Shown here: in pieces, positions 34,032 through 46,538 of the stretch
Layout of the letters: every line of letters starts with the position of its first letter
Numbering within the stretch: position 1 is the stretch's first letter
Assembly (NCBI RefSeq): GCF_901709675.1
Contig: NC_051101.1
Location: forward strand, 11,304,501-11,368,500
From: Syngnathus acus
Lineage: Eukaryota; Chordata; Actinopteri; Syngnathiformes; Syngnathidae
DNA: 64,000 bases
Direction: 5' to 3'
Program-made: the position numbers and the translations under genes
The notes under the pieces: generated by a model
What the model saw: only the letters and a program-made list of their open reading frames with translations
The model's database searches: none
What the model was told of the DNA's origin: nothing

Positions 34032-37000
34032 CTCATACCTGCCCCACCGCGTCTCAAATTCCCGCTTTAGATCTGCGTGTATTTGAACGACAATTCAGTA
34101 GGCAGGGGTGTTATGGCCACAGGCATCACTACCTGACCCCCTGCCTGTGGCTGTTTGACTGACAGCCGTGGTCCCGCCTAATTGCATTACCCTCCCAGGT
34201 GATTGGCTCACACCCGGGGGACTCATTTGTCAGGATGCGTGGTGGTAATGATGTAAATTAGCAGACATATATGTCACTCAGCCTGCCGGCGCCCCGCCGA
34301 TTGGCCCCGCTGCGCCGGTGGGCCCGGCCCCCCGGCCGAGGGAGTCGGCTCATTGGTCTTGGGGGATCCAGGATGTCCCCCAGAAATAGAGCTTTGCGGC
34401 TCGGGCATCCCCGTGGGCTAATATTATCCATCCACCCACCACTTTACCTGTCAGTCAAAACGCAGGGACGGGACCCCCGCAGCGTCTTTCTGCTGTCGGT
34501 GATACACACACATTTACACACCCGCCCCTAGAGAGCCCACGTAGGTGGCGTAGGCACCTTTACGATGTTGGCTCAGGCCCAAAAGTGTCAGAAAATAAGC
34601 GTATATAAAAAGTGTGCGTGCGTTACTTATAATAGAGCGAAAAGGCCACGGGCTTCTGTGCCGTTTCCCCACTGCTTGCCCAGCGTGCCTTAGTTTTGTC
34701 CTCTATCAAAACCAGACTCCTTCACAAAGCACAAACAAGAGTGACACTAACGTATAGACACACACAAAGTGTCGCACTCCTGTCGCGTTTTTAAAAGGCT
34801 TGAACAAAGTGTAGATTCTTTGTCAAACTTGTATTTATACAAGCGGGACCATGAATAAAGAATAAATAATGTCACCATCAGCATGAATCGATAGCCTTAC
34901 AGATAAACAATCGCTCCAGCCGGCCCTCGGCCCGTGATCAATGCTTTACTCTGAGTTATTGTCTTCATATTAACAAGTGAAGTGCTCCCTGAGGAACGCC
35001 TTTGACTGGGGAAATGAGCCCGCCGCAAAGCTCTCAACAGGACCCGGCCGTTGTTTTTTACAACCTTCTTTGTTTGATTCCAGACGCGACATCTCAAAAG
35101 GCTTTTTAGACAAATTTGGATTCACTGTAGGTGTTTCCAAAACACTCGGGTCCTCATGAAACTCTAATTGCCTCCTCTCACTGACCTGAATGTCCCTCAC
35201 ATCAATTCACTTTATCGACGAGCGTGTCCCGCATGTCCGCGGCAGCTGAAATTCCGATTTTTTTTTTTTCTTTTCGTATTCCCCTCTTGCGTTTAAGATT
35301 ATTCATAAATCAATTCATGTGTTTATAGTAGTAGCAGCTGGGGATGTTAATATTGACTCGGAGAGAGGAGGAAAGATCAAAATAAATCAAGAAAAGTCAA
35401 AAGTAAGTTTTAATGAGCTCTTGTCACAGTGGAAAATAATCACTTTGATAAGAGAAGTATGAGTGGACTTGATATTCAGAAAAGGACAGTAACGTGCTTT
35501 TTTTGTCATTCAGGTCATAATAAAAATCTCGCAATAAAAAGAATGGTTGAAATGTCACTATTTAAATACACTACTATTCTATTTGTCTATCAAATAAAGT
35601 AGAATAATAAAATAAAAATTAAAAATTCTATTTGTCTATCAAATAAAGCATAATAATAAAATTAAAAAAATTAAAATTAAAAAATACAGCTAAAAAATAA
35701 AAATCGCATGTTCACATTCACTAGGAAACCTTTTCTCCCAAATCATACCCATAAAACAAATTCAATTTAAGTGCGTCCACTTTTGACCTACCCTCTTTAA
35801 AAATACCATGTCCTAAGAAATTGGAAGTCTGAATGCAGAGTTGCTCTTGTAATTTTCGATACTTCCACACATGTTAGACATTGTACATTGCTGACTCATC
35901 ACTGTCAATTAGCGATAAGTTGAGATGTTTGCGGCTGAATTCAGTAAAAATAAAAACGATTCTCAGAGCAAATAACTCCCCGTGACACTGCACGTGTGCC
36001 AAACACAACAAGATGATTTACTTCAAAACGCGGCGCTCGGGTTGAGCGTGAGAAAGCAGGAGGTACGATTGCCGTGCCGCACGCACCGTCCGCGGGAGCT
36101 CTCTTTACGAGACGGTGGCAGGACATGAGATTCTTCTTCCTTGGAGCAAAAGTATTTGGACGATGGAAACAAAATTTCCGATGGTGGGACCGATTAGTGC
36201 CGCTGGCTTCATTGTGTTTAGGGGCGATGATTGATTTCTGTGTTGTACCCCGCAGGCTTTGTCCCATATCTCTCTCCACACACACACACACACACGCAGA
36301 GCGGAGCATGTTGCAGTATTAATGAGACATTAATAAGACATGAGGAGAGACCCCCCTCTTACACGCTCCACACAGGGATCGCGCCTCCACCCCTCACTCT
36401 CTCCCCAGCTGCTTCCCGTCCACAGATTACCCGGCTTTCACTGGGCTCTTGTTAAGTGGGGCCAGGAAGAGATTTAACCCCCTCAGCGGGGAGCGCACAC
36501 ACACATACACGTCCACTCTGTCAGAGCACATCAGCTTGCCAATATGTTATCAAAATGTCTTCATTTTGGACTCGGCGGCCAATGGAATGTCGGGCTTCAT
36601 CTGGATTTTTACGGATTCATTTAACACAGGCGTGTCACAGGACTAAACAAAATATTATTAAAGAAAATGTTTTTTCTGTTTCAGTGCGCGCTGATTTTTT
36701 TCAATCCAGTGACAAAATTGTTGGAGCTAAATAACATCTGAGAGAATTTCCTACACAGCACTTGATAAGCAAGCTATTGTATATGTACCGGAAATAGCCA
36801 CAGGTTGAATCGTGACCTTACGCGTGTTTGTGTTACAGGCCTCGGCGCCGTCCGGCCCGGGCGCCGCCCCTCTGGGCTCGCAGGTTCACGCCGCCGCTGT
36901 CAATGGCGACAGGAACGCGTTGCTCAAACTCATCACAGGTAAAATAAATCATAATATACAACTAGCTTGAGGTGCAGAACTGCGAGGAGGCCAAAGGTCT

Positions 37001-40000
37001 AGTCTATATAGTGACCGGACAAAAACTTTTTTTTTCTTTTACTACCTACACACGCAAGCGTGCTTTCACATTAGTATGCAATAGCGGAGTGCTTTATTGA
37101 TTTCTGCAAGGAAATTTTGTGCAGGCAGGTCAGAGGGCAAGGTAAGCACCAGCAGAACAGAATAAGGATTTTTGCACAGGCAAAAAAAAAAAAAGTAGAT
37201 GCTCACAGTTTCAAATATTAAAAGATAAATATGTACTGATCTATTCTTTTGTCCATATAGCAGAGCCAATCCTACGGGACTGCGAGCATCAGTTTGGCCG
37301 CACCCCTCTCATGTACTGCGTGATGGCTGATCGCCTGGACTGCGCCGAGATTCTCCTAAAGGCCGGAGCATCAGTCAACAAAACCGACCACAGCCAGCGC
37401 ACGGCACTGCACCTCGCCGCACAGAAGGCATGGCCTCCGCTGACCCACACACACACTCGGTCAAACGCTGCTTGTTAGCACGTGAGGCAAATTGGCGTGT
37501 TTGGGGCTTGTATTGAGTGAAAAAATAATAAGCATAATAGCTTTGCAAGTGAGCAACTAAATCGACCAAGCTGGGGTTCGGTGGAAAAAGGGAGGCCACT
37601 GCCCCCTAGTGACCGTATATATCGCCTCAGGGCTACTGGGAGACAAATTAAGAGAGAATGGGAATAACTCTGGAAGCATTTCACATACATTAATAATCTT
37701 TTATAGAGCAAGGAAACATGTTTGGTCAATTAAGTGGAAATGAACGCCGCCAGCCTCACGACAAGGCAGTAGAAGCCAATCATTGAATAAAAAGCAATGA
37801 TAATACACTCAAGACAAGGTTCTAAATATAGTGAAAGAAAAAGTGAGGCATGATTATTAATGCAATGATTTTTTTAAATTATTCAGAAATTTTATCCTAC
37901 CTTTTATTAGAGTACTTAAAAATAAAAATAGCAGGTACGCACAAATTGAAATTATTTCAATAGTAGCAAATCTGTGTGAACAATATTGGGAGACATTTCA
38001 ATAAATGATTGCAACAAAAAGTTAATGACATTATCAGGTGCAACTACGAGAGGTGTATTTGTACTCAGTCATATTTGGTAACATTTTCTATGATGACTTT
38101 GTTCAAGAAAGGGGCAGTTGTAGTGAGAGTAGATAGTATTGGTGTGCTCGTGCGCATGTGGGGATGATGGTGACGGGGAGCCCTGTCTCTTTGACACAGG
38201 ATCAATAATTGGCCCAGACAGGCAGAGAGGCCAGGGATTACGGATCTAATTGGACGGAGAATAGGGAGGACAGGAGCGCATACACGCACTCTCTCGGCCG
38301 AGATGCATGCTCACACACGAGATAGATCCGTCAGGCTGCGGCTTTGAGGCGCCACCATGGTAAATATACAAAACACACTCAACGCGCCGAGGGCCGTGCA
38401 GACACACAACCTGAGGTGTCCCGTGAGAGCTGTTAGGCACTGCATCACTCAGGGGGGCCCTGGCTGTATACCATCCAAACAGATGATGATGATGATGATG
38501 AAGGGGAGGGGGGCAGATCTGGTGTCTAACAGCTCATCACGCGCACCAAAATGAGAGCCAACAAAGATTGATAACCTCTGAATTGAACAAGACATCAGTA
38601 GAAGACCACAAGATCGTGCACGGGCCTCGGTGTGCGTGTCATCGGTGTGGTGAAACCACTAATTGAGTGAGGACACGTGCAGAATATTGCTTGAATCAAA
38701 TATTCATTTTTTTTTATTTATTGTCCATCCATCCATTTTCTATATTTTATTATATTAAATTATACTAAATTATATTAAATGATATTAAATTATATTAAAT
38801 TTTATTATATTTATTATATTATTTTTATTTTTGCAATACAGGGAAATGTCCGTTTCCTCAAACTGCTGCTCTCTCGGCACGCCAACTGGCTGCAGAAAGA
38901 CTTGGAAGAGATGACCCCGCTGCACCTCGCCACACGACACCCTTCTCCCAAAGCCCTCGCCTTGCTGCTCAAACACATCGGCCCCGGTGAGGTCGACACA
39001 CAGGACAAGAACAAGGTACAGTGCGACGAAGAAAAAGTGAGACGGGATCACAGAGAAGTTTGGGGGAAGAAAGGAGCCCAAGGAACAGAAGTATTTGCTG
39101 AATATAATCAGCCATCTCAACCAGAAACCACTGCGCCCGAGATAAAACAACCAATCAAGAGACAGAAGGCTTGACGTTACGACTTGTGGTCATATTTATT
39201 CCAGGAACTTGAGATCAAATTCAAATGCTACTTAAAACATTTGAAGTCATACGCACTTGTGTCGCAGCAAAGTTTAAATTTCTGTGGCCACAGGGACAGA
39301 GTGTCACTTGTGCGACCATGCTGAGGTGTGACATCAGCAGTTAGTTTTGTAATGACCCAATAAGCATCATCGTGTCAGATGACAGCCGGTAGCTTTCATT
39401 TCGACGCTTTGCGGCTTGCTTATCAGCTCCGGCGTCAATGTGAGCTTTGTGTTGATATTAGCCCTCAAATTTCTTGCTGGAGTGTTTTTCATTTGCGTAA
39501 TCAAAAAGGCCAAAGTCGCGAGACCACAAAGGCTCTTACTGTTCCCCACCCGAGTCATCAACGCCATCTGTCCTGCTTGCCTCTCTTCGCAGCAAACCGC
39601 CTTGCACTGGTCAGCGTTTTATAACCGGCCGGAGCACGTTCGCCTACTCATCAAGCACGACTCCAACATCGGCATCCCCGACAGCGAGGGAAAAATCCCC
39701 CTGCACTGGGCCGCGCATAGCCAGGAGGCCAGCGCCACGCAAACTGTCCGCTGTATACTGGTACGCATGACATCAAATTCTTGATCATAATAAATTCTGG
39801 ACAAATTGATACATTTTGTGTATGCAGGAAGCAGCTCCCACAGAGTCCCTGCTGAACTGGCAGGACTATGAAGGCCGGACGCCGTTGCACTTTGCCGTCG
39901 CCGACGGTAACGAGGCAGTGGTGGAAGTGCTGACGTCCTACGAGGGCTGCAACGTCACCGCTTATGACAATCTCTTCAGGACACCGCTGCACTGGGCCGC

Positions 40001-43000
40001 ACTTCTCGGTAAGACGACCGATAGTCCCGCATGGCTCCTTCCCGGGTCCGCTGCCTTTTGTGTCACCTGGCTTTCCACTTTAATTTGCCATGGTGAAAAG
40101 CTAAATGTCGCTTATGAGCCACAAGCTCACAGTTTCAGTTTGGTACGTCTCACAAGTTCACTCTCAAATACTTCACCCTGAAGTGGTTGCATTAACAAAG
40201 ATGCTGGTGTCATTAAAATAATTTTGCTTGGTGGGTTAGTTTTTTTCCGCATATTCCCAATTACTTCTCAATCCATTCTTTTAAAGATCAAGTCATAAAA
40301 TAATTTTGTGGGGAATAATCCATTATAAATTATTACACACTTTAAGGTTGCCTATAAATCAAGTGAATTCAAATTTGTTTTTGTTGCCCTTAATCGCAGA
40401 AAAAAAGAAATCAACATCCCCTGATCTTAACCCCCAGGAGGGCAAGGAAAAATTCAAAATGTCGTGGAAAAATAGTAGTGTGAAGATGAGCATTGTTTGT
40501 GGGACTCCGCATTGCGTTCTCAGGCCACGCCAGAATTGTCCATCTGCTTCTGGAGAGGAACACGTCAGGCACCATTCCCTCAGACAGCCAAGGAGCGACA
40601 CCTCTACATTACGGAGCACAGAGCAACAATGCTGTGAGTCTTTAATATAGAGATATAATCATATAAAAATAATGTCAATTTTCCTTTTGTTTTTCCTTTG
40701 TGTGCGTGAATAGGAGACAGTCGGTGTGTTTCTTTCCCACCCATCGGTGAAGGATGAGCCCGACCTGGAGGGCAGGACGGCCTTCATGTGGGCGGCCGGG
40801 AAGGGCAGCGACGATGTCATCCGCACCATGTTGTCCCTCACGCCACACATTGACATCAACATGGCCGACAAGTATGGCGGCACAGGTGAGCTCCTCCATT
40901 TCAAGTCTGCAGCCTGTGCTGACGTCAAAGGGGATTTCCCTCAAGACGAGCAAAAGAGAGGGAAAGCTGATAGTGTCAGCAAAATAAGTGGAAGGTCGCC
41001 ATATAGACTCCCGCCACTGCCAACACTCTCCTCCTTCACACACACACACACTCGTGACATGTCAGTGACGCCGAGGGGACTATTGGATGTCGAATCACCA
41101 TGTCCAGCCTGGCCATCATTGTTTATCTATGCATTTGCAAGCTAGACCGCGTGAAGGACAACATGGCTGACTGGCAACCGCATCACTTCCTGGAGTTTCC
41201 CAGAGAGCAGCAACTGAGCAGTTCAGAATCAATACTTGAGTTACTTTATAAAAATCTTTTGCGTACAGCGCTGCATGCAGCCTCCCTGTCAGGCCACGTC
41301 AGCACCGTCAAATTGTTGTTGGAGAAAGGAGCCATGGTGGACTCTCTGGATGTGATGAAACACACGCCGCTGTTTCGTGCTTGCGAAATGGGACACAGAG
41401 ACGTCATCCTCACGCTCATCAAAGGTGGGTGTCGGGGGTCTCCGTCCGTCCGTCTCTTCCTGGAATTATTTTTTGCCATCCTCCAATGCTATTTATGTTC
41501 CCCCGTAGTTGTATGTCAGACGTGTAGCTGCTTACTGTGTTGAATAAAGGTGCCGCACGTGTGGACCTCGTGGACGTGGACGGTCACACTGCTCTCCACT
41601 GGGCAGCTCTAGGAGGGAACGCTGAGGTCTGCCAGATACTGATGGAAAATGGGATTAGCCCCAACGTACAGGTGAGATCTTTCTTTTTCCAAAGCTCCTG
41701 CCCTTCCCAGAATTCCTCTAGCACCCTGGAGCGATAGTATACATGTGCATTCAAGACCTGTAAGATCAAAAGCCTGCTTTTTAGAAATATAATGATGCTT
41801 TTTATTGGCACTTATTATTGTGCTTGTGGTTGACTGGGCTGTTTTTAATATACATCTCATTTCATGTGGTTTGAAAATAAGATGTGCTATACAGTATGAT
41901 TTTTGATGAGGTGATCTATCTGGCAGGACCAAGCAAGACGGACTCCTTTGCAGTGTGCCGCCTACGGTGGCTATATCACATGCATGGCTGTTCTAATGGA
42001 GAAAAACGCTGATCCAAACATACAAGACAAGGAGGTAGGAATCTACAGTTAGAAGAGCCGGTGTGTTTTTATTTTTTTTATTTTGCAGGAAGTGGTTGGC
42101 ACCCCTCTGTTCTTTTCATTTGAAAACATCCGCCGCTATGACCTTGTTTCCGCAGGGTCGGACTGCTCTCCACTGGTCGTGCAACAATGGCTACCTGGAC
42201 GCGGTGAAGCTGCTGCTGGGCTACGGCGCTTTTCCGAACCACATGGAGCACACAGAGGAGAGGCGAGGCTTTGATGATGAGAATGACGATGTCGCAAAGG
42301 TAAGGAGAGCTTCAAAAGGCCGTGCGAGTGACAACGCCGTCGACGCGCAGGTACACGCCGCTGGACTACGCGTTGCTGGGAGGCCACAGCGAGGTGACCC
42401 AGTTCATGTTGGAGCAAGGCGCTCTGTCCATCGCCGCCATCCAGGACATCGCCGCCGCCTCCATCCAGGCCGTCTACAAGGGCTACACGGTCCGCAAGGC
42501 CTTCAGGGAGAGGAAGCAACTCCTCATGAGGCACGAGCAGCTACGCAAGGACGCCGCCAAGTGAGAGACGAACAAACGACACTCTGTTACGCGTCCGTCT
42601 TGTCGTGTTTGTCCGGTCATCGGAGGAACGCCGTTGACAGTGACGTTCTTTGTCGTCGCACTTTGCTCCTATCTGTCTTTCTCGCTGTCACCCTCGCACA
42701 CACATTCGTCTTCCCTCGGACTTGCTCCTTTTGCTCCTTGTCATTTACTTAGCTGTCTCGCATTTGTTCTCTGCTGCGTTTGTTCTGACATCCAAAACAT
42801 GCCATTTCTGATCATTTGTTCAATCGATTCGCATTATTTGGGAGTGAAATTGATTTCGGTTGTGTTTAGGAAGCGAGAGGAGGAACTGCGGCGGAGAGAA
42901 GCCGTGCAGCGAACCTCTGCCGCGACTCAGAATGAACGAAAATCGTCTCTGGAGACCACCGAGCAGGAGAAGCTCTCCTTGGTGAACCTGGTGGCGGATT

Positions 43001-45371
43001 TATCCATGAAGGACTCAGTGGTGGAGACCAAGAAAACAACTAAACCTGAACGGAGGAGCAAAGAGGAGAGACACAAAGGTAGATTTGACCTTTTTGTGGA
43101 TTGTATTTTTCCCTGTGCTTGTTTTGTGTCGGCACTCTAGGAAACGGTTGGATAACAAATCAATGTACGTCCGTCCTCCAGGCCATCGGAGCAGATCCAC
43201 AAGGAGCAAAGTTGCCGATCCACCTGACACTGCGAGCCCTGAAAGTCACGTGACCTGCGACACGGCGACCAGACTGAAGGACCCGCGCTCTCCTAGCAGA
43301 CAAGCATCACCCAGACGACTCTCAGTCAGAGAGCAAAGACAGTCCTCGTTCACAAACGTCTCTTCCACGAGCGTTTCCGACACAGCCGCCATAACTGATT
43401 CCCCGAAACGCAGACACCACAAGGCCAGAGATCCCGCACGACTCGCTGGGGCCTCTTTGAACACGAGAAGCCCTTCAAGGAAACATCACGCCACCGCGAG
43501 CACGCCACGGGCACACGACCGAGAGCTGCGCAGGAGGAGGAACGAGGCAGCCGGGGTCATCCAGCGAGCGTGGCGAAGGTGAGCGGCGAATTTTTCAGAG
43601 TCGCAAGGCAGAGGCTCCAATTTAGTCGGCCATGTTGCCAGAAGCCAGGGGTCAGGGGTCACCAACACGATGCCCACGGGAAGATCAACATTTTCTTCAC
43701 TTGTAGTAAAAGACTCTTAAAGCGTTCTATTTTGTTTAAAAAAAAAAAAATGGAACAGGCTGCCTGACATACTTTGCCCACCCTTAATAGCTTCCAGCAC
43801 GAGGCCATCAGCAGCCCCTCTGTTTCCATTTAGTACATACAGTGAATGTTCTGCCCATTAACAAGACTTTGTTGTTTGATCTAACCCACGTGTTGTCTGT
43901 AGGCTCCTCGCACGCAGACACAGGGAAAGCAAAGCTTACAAGGGGGCGGAGTCAGGTGATTTTAACCACGCCCACACCAGGAAGAAGCGGACGGAGACGC
44001 GAGGTCCTCCTACGAAAACTGCAGCTAGTAAGACGACGGCGCTGCAAAATATTTACGGTAAGCGCCGAAACGAATGTTTTGACGACTGTCACAAATCTGC
44101 AAATCCAACTTCCGACAACAAAAATAATAAATTGGCCCTTCATTTGATCTATACTGAGAACCTGAAGCGAGAAGGTAGAAACCAGCCGGGCTGTGACTCT
44201 CATTGACTACAATGACCCTTGCTAATGTCTCGGGGTGGCGCTTGTGTCCAAACACTGACCCAGCTGTCTGCTCGGAAACTTAAGGGCGGCTTTGGCCCCG
44301 CCCTCAGACAGCCTTGACCTTCATCAAACATCAGCAGGTGATGATTGGAGAACAGGCAGGAACCTTGTTGCTCCCAAGCATGCTGCTGGACAAACAGATA
44401 GAAAGATGGACACGTCTCAATGTTCTCACCCTACCTCGTGACGTGGCTCACCCCCGCCCCCCCCCCCCCCTCGTTCTCACCTCGCATCCCTCCTCCGCCG
44501 TCGCTTTGACAGTCGTGGCGTCGTGGAAAGTTCAGAGCTGTCAGGGGGAATGTCAACAGTGTAGAGCGATCCGCTGAACACACACAACACGCAACACACA
44601 CATTACCAACCGCTGCCTCTCCCTTCTATGCCGCCCGCAAAAAAAAATAAAAATCCGACGGACGTTTGACATACAACTCCAGACCGGTTGGCACCGGCTA
44701 TCATAATCGGGCTACACCTTTATCTAATTGCCTTTCTATAATCTCATCTCTGCCAGGCTTCTAATATCATTTCATATCCGAGGGGGAAAAGGGGTGATCA
44801 CACTTTTTTTGTGTATGGACCAGCTTGTTATTGTCATTTTGATTAATTCAATTTTGACATTGGGGAAATAAAAATCTCATATTCCCCCCCCCTTTGCAGA
44901 AATCCACAATGTTGAAAGTGTGTTTTCAAGTGAAGATGGTGATCTTTGTCTTCTAGGAAACTCCTTGGCCATTCGGGGGCATCCTTCCTTCCGAGGGTCT
45001 CAGTCGCTCTTGAACGTGCCTTTACGCACACAGAGCCAATGTAAGTCCATTTTCTCACACTCAACAATCCTTTAGATAGTAAACATGCGGAATGAAAATT
45101 CGGGATGAATCTAAATTGCAGCGTAACCTTTAAAGGTCAACTTCATTTGACCTTTGTGGAAACTTTTGAATATCCAATGTTTCTGAATGGCAAAACTTTC
45201 TACAATTTATTATTTCCGCTGGAATTTCAACCTGATATCTGCGTATGTTGTCCAGTTAGCGGTTTGGACTGCGTGCACCTGACTGACACGGTGAATCAAG
45301 CCAGGCAGTTTTCCTACCACCTGAGGCCGCAAAGCGCCGGGCAGGGTCGGGGCCATCGAGGAAAGCCTTGA
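32177..45371 (+). CDS. invs: Inversin (nephrocystin-2)
   Basis: Ankyrin-repeat protein of the proximal cilium (inversin compartment). It anchors NPHP3, NEK8 and ANKS6 and switches Wnt signalling towards planar polarity; loss causes laterality defects and cystic kidney. Exons: 32177-32179 (ATG only, inferred), 36839-36938, 37261-37427, 38842-39015, 39593-39760, 39828-40008, 40524-40633, 40714-40885, 41269-41424, 41550-41671, 41927-42034, 42156-42262, 42351-42560, 42870-43078, 43182-43578, 43903-44057, 44957-45040, 45256-45371. That gives 912 aa (human 1065). About sixteen ankyrin repeats fill residues 15-560 (GRTPLMYC, RTALHLAA, GRTALHWSC). IQ motif 1 is IQAVYKGYTVRKAF near residue 561. IQ motif 2, VIQRAWRRLLARR, spans the junction 43578/43903. 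The basic, serine-rich middle is shorter than in human. The C-terminus ends with the conserved-type NVPL...QFSYHLRPQS. Two introns start with GC. Confidence 0.95.
33975..34028. repeat. CA microsatellite
   Basis: About 27 uninterrupted CA units, the longest simple repeat in the window. Open frames crossing it on both strands are artefacts. Confidence 0.97.
35577..35700. repeat. AT-rich tandem duplication, period about 49 bp
   Basis: TTCTATTTGTCTATCAAATA occurs at 35577 and again at 35626, each followed by AAGTAGAATAATAAAA-like sequence that decays into A-rich DNA. Confidence 0.85.
37428..38841 (+). other. invs intron 3, GC-AG type
   Basis: The exon ends ...GCACAGAAG and the intron begins GCATGG, not GT. 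The next exon starts GGAAATGTC after ...ATACAG. The joined protein reads LHLAAQK-GNVRFLKLLL as in the family, so the GC donor is forced. The intron contains TGATGA repeats near 38481-38500 and the AT minisatellite at its end. Confidence 0.85.
38718..38830. repeat. Repeat tail plus AT minisatellite
   Basis: TCCATCCATCCATTTTCTAT (about 38726-38745) is the reverse-complement tail of the fish repeat seen at 31828 and 53985. It is followed by decayed ATATTAAATT units up to 11 bp before the invs acceptor at 38839-38841. Confidence 0.7.
39016..39592 (+). other. invs intron 4
   Basis: A 577-bp intron. The open frames extending from the exons on both sides are read-through. Confidence 0.85.
40009..40523 (+). 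other. invs intron 6
   Basis: A 515-bp intron that ends in an antisense retroelement-tail fragment (about 40415-40480). No exon is seen. Confidence 0.8.
40415..40480 (-). repeat. Retroelement 3' tail fragment, antisense
   Basis: CATCCCCTGATCTTAA and CAGGAGGGCAAGG are the reverse complement of words in the element at 60330-60525, so two copies of one family lie in this window. Confidence 0.6.
40886..41268 (+). other. invs intron 8
   Basis: A 383-bp intron with a short CA run near 41038-41050. No exon is seen. Confidence 0.85.
42263..42350 (+). other. invs intron 12, 88 bp, GC-AG type
   Basis: The exon ends ...GAGGAGAG and the next begins GTACACGCC after CGCGCAG. Joining them gives EER-YTPLDYALLG, the expected inversin sequence. 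The alternative GT donor at 42301 would put the downstream exon out of frame. The donor therefore reads GCGAGG. Confidence 0.75.
42561..42869 (+). other. invs intron 13
   Basis: A 309-bp intron, GTGAGA to TTTAG. It is covered by an unrelated open frame in the other phases. Confidence 0.9.
43579..43902 (+). other. invs intron 15, splitting the second IQ motif
   Basis: A 324-bp intron with a poly-A run near 43737-43750. It separates IQRAWR from RLLARR. Confidence 0.85.
44058..44956 (+). other. invs intron 16
   Basis: A 0.9-kb intron with a poly-C run near 44453-44470. No exon is seen. Confidence 0.85.
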
Positions 45372-46538
45372 CGTGCAACCAAGTACATTTTTTTTCATGT
45401 TTTCTCAGCTGGCCCGGCAGCCCCTTACTTACTTCCACAGACTTACTGTATACATTGTTCGTTTCTAAAATTAAGCTGTAAGACATCAGAGCCATGACCT
45501 CACTGGGCGGGGGGGGGTTAAGTCTACCGAAGTGGCTTGTGTAAAAGATAACCTTTCATCCATTGTGAGAGGTACACGCACGCACGCACACGCGTGTGAC
45601 TCACGCTCACACACAGAGATAACCTTTCCTCGTGTTACGGAGAATGAGTCAGTCTATCAACAGCCGCTCATGAACTCGGCCCACCTGCAGAAACGCACAC
45701 ACAATCGAAAAATATGTCAGGTCTATTCCAATACACACATAAAATTGCGAAAATGTTTTTTTTCTATAAAATTACTCGTTCACACAGAAATTTATTGTCG
45801 GCTATTTGCATAGACATAAAATCAGTAATCTTGATTTTAATACATCGGCCCATTTACATTCAAACACATTTTTTGCTCAAATCTGCACTCAATTCTTTGA
45901 AGGATTTTCTTCTTACCAAACATTCCCTTTTTTTCTTTTTTTTTTTTAAAAGGAAATAGATTAACTATTTTCCTAACTTCATTTATAAACTAGCTATTCA
46001 TACATGAATTTGTTATGTTTATGCAATATAATGAGGGACTAATCAAATTGGCCTTCTGAGGGGAAGTATAACTACAATAAGTCCTCTGACAAGAATTCTC
46101 TCACATGAACACACAACCGGACATTGTTTTTTGTTTTATATAAAATTTTAATTTGCTCACAAAATCCTTGTGTAACATTCCCAGTTACACCTTATTGTAA
46201 CTCTTGATTTTCTTTTTGTATAATAAATGCAAGTAAAAGTGGACTCGAATTTAAATGCATGTAAATGTTTTATTTATTTATTTTAAAAAGAACACGTCAC
46301 AGTTCGCAACAAACAGTATTTCCACCGAGACCGGATGCAGGTCAAAGCACGGCGAATCTCTTAAAAAAAAAAGGGGGGGGGGGGGGGTGGGGGTTCATTG
46401 CTGAGAAGTTAAAAAACACAAGCAAACAGACCAAACTGTGTTCTTGTTAAGAGTTGCGGTCTGCTGGTGTTTTTGTGCTTCCGCATGACCGTTTTTTAAT
46501 TATTTGTGATTGTGAACATCCGTTTGTATGAGAGTCCA
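45372..46538. other. invs-tex10 convergent intergenic region
   Basis: Contains AATAAA at 46222-46227 on the plus strand, a plausible invs signal. TTTATT at 46269-46274 is AATAAA on the minus strand, a plausible tex10 signal. An almost pure G tract lies at 46373-46393. No gene is seen. Confidence 0.6.
46222..46274. terminator. Facing polyadenylation signals of invs and tex10
   Basis: AATAAA on plus at 46222-46227 and AATAAA on minus at 46269-46274. Cleavage 15-30 bp past each would make the two 3' ends abut or overlap slightly. Confidence 0.45.

Larger units (their letters stand above)
32180..36838 (+). other. first intron of invs (inferred)
   Basis: A 4.66-kb interval, donor GTAAGA at 32180, acceptor before 36839. 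It includes CNE-like blocks around 32750-32840 (TTTAATTGGACATTTAATTA and an inverted TCCAATTAGAC), 34170-34270 and 34880-34980. It also has a long CA microsatellite, a 49-bp AT-rich duplication and AT-rich sequence at about 33460-33540. I found no coding exon; open frames here lack family resemblance or are simple repeat. Confidence 0.55.

Noticed and set aside
33767-34162. 131-codon frame rich in TH repeats
   Set aside because: It is created by the CA microsatellite.
42156-42308. Extension of the invs exon to a GT donor at 42301
   Set aside because: It would put the downstream YTPLDYALLG exon out of frame; the GC donor at 42263 fits.
42063-42752. 229-codon plus frame within invs
   Set aside because: It reads exon 42351-42560 in the wrong frame; the inversin frame continues the IQ motif and phases.
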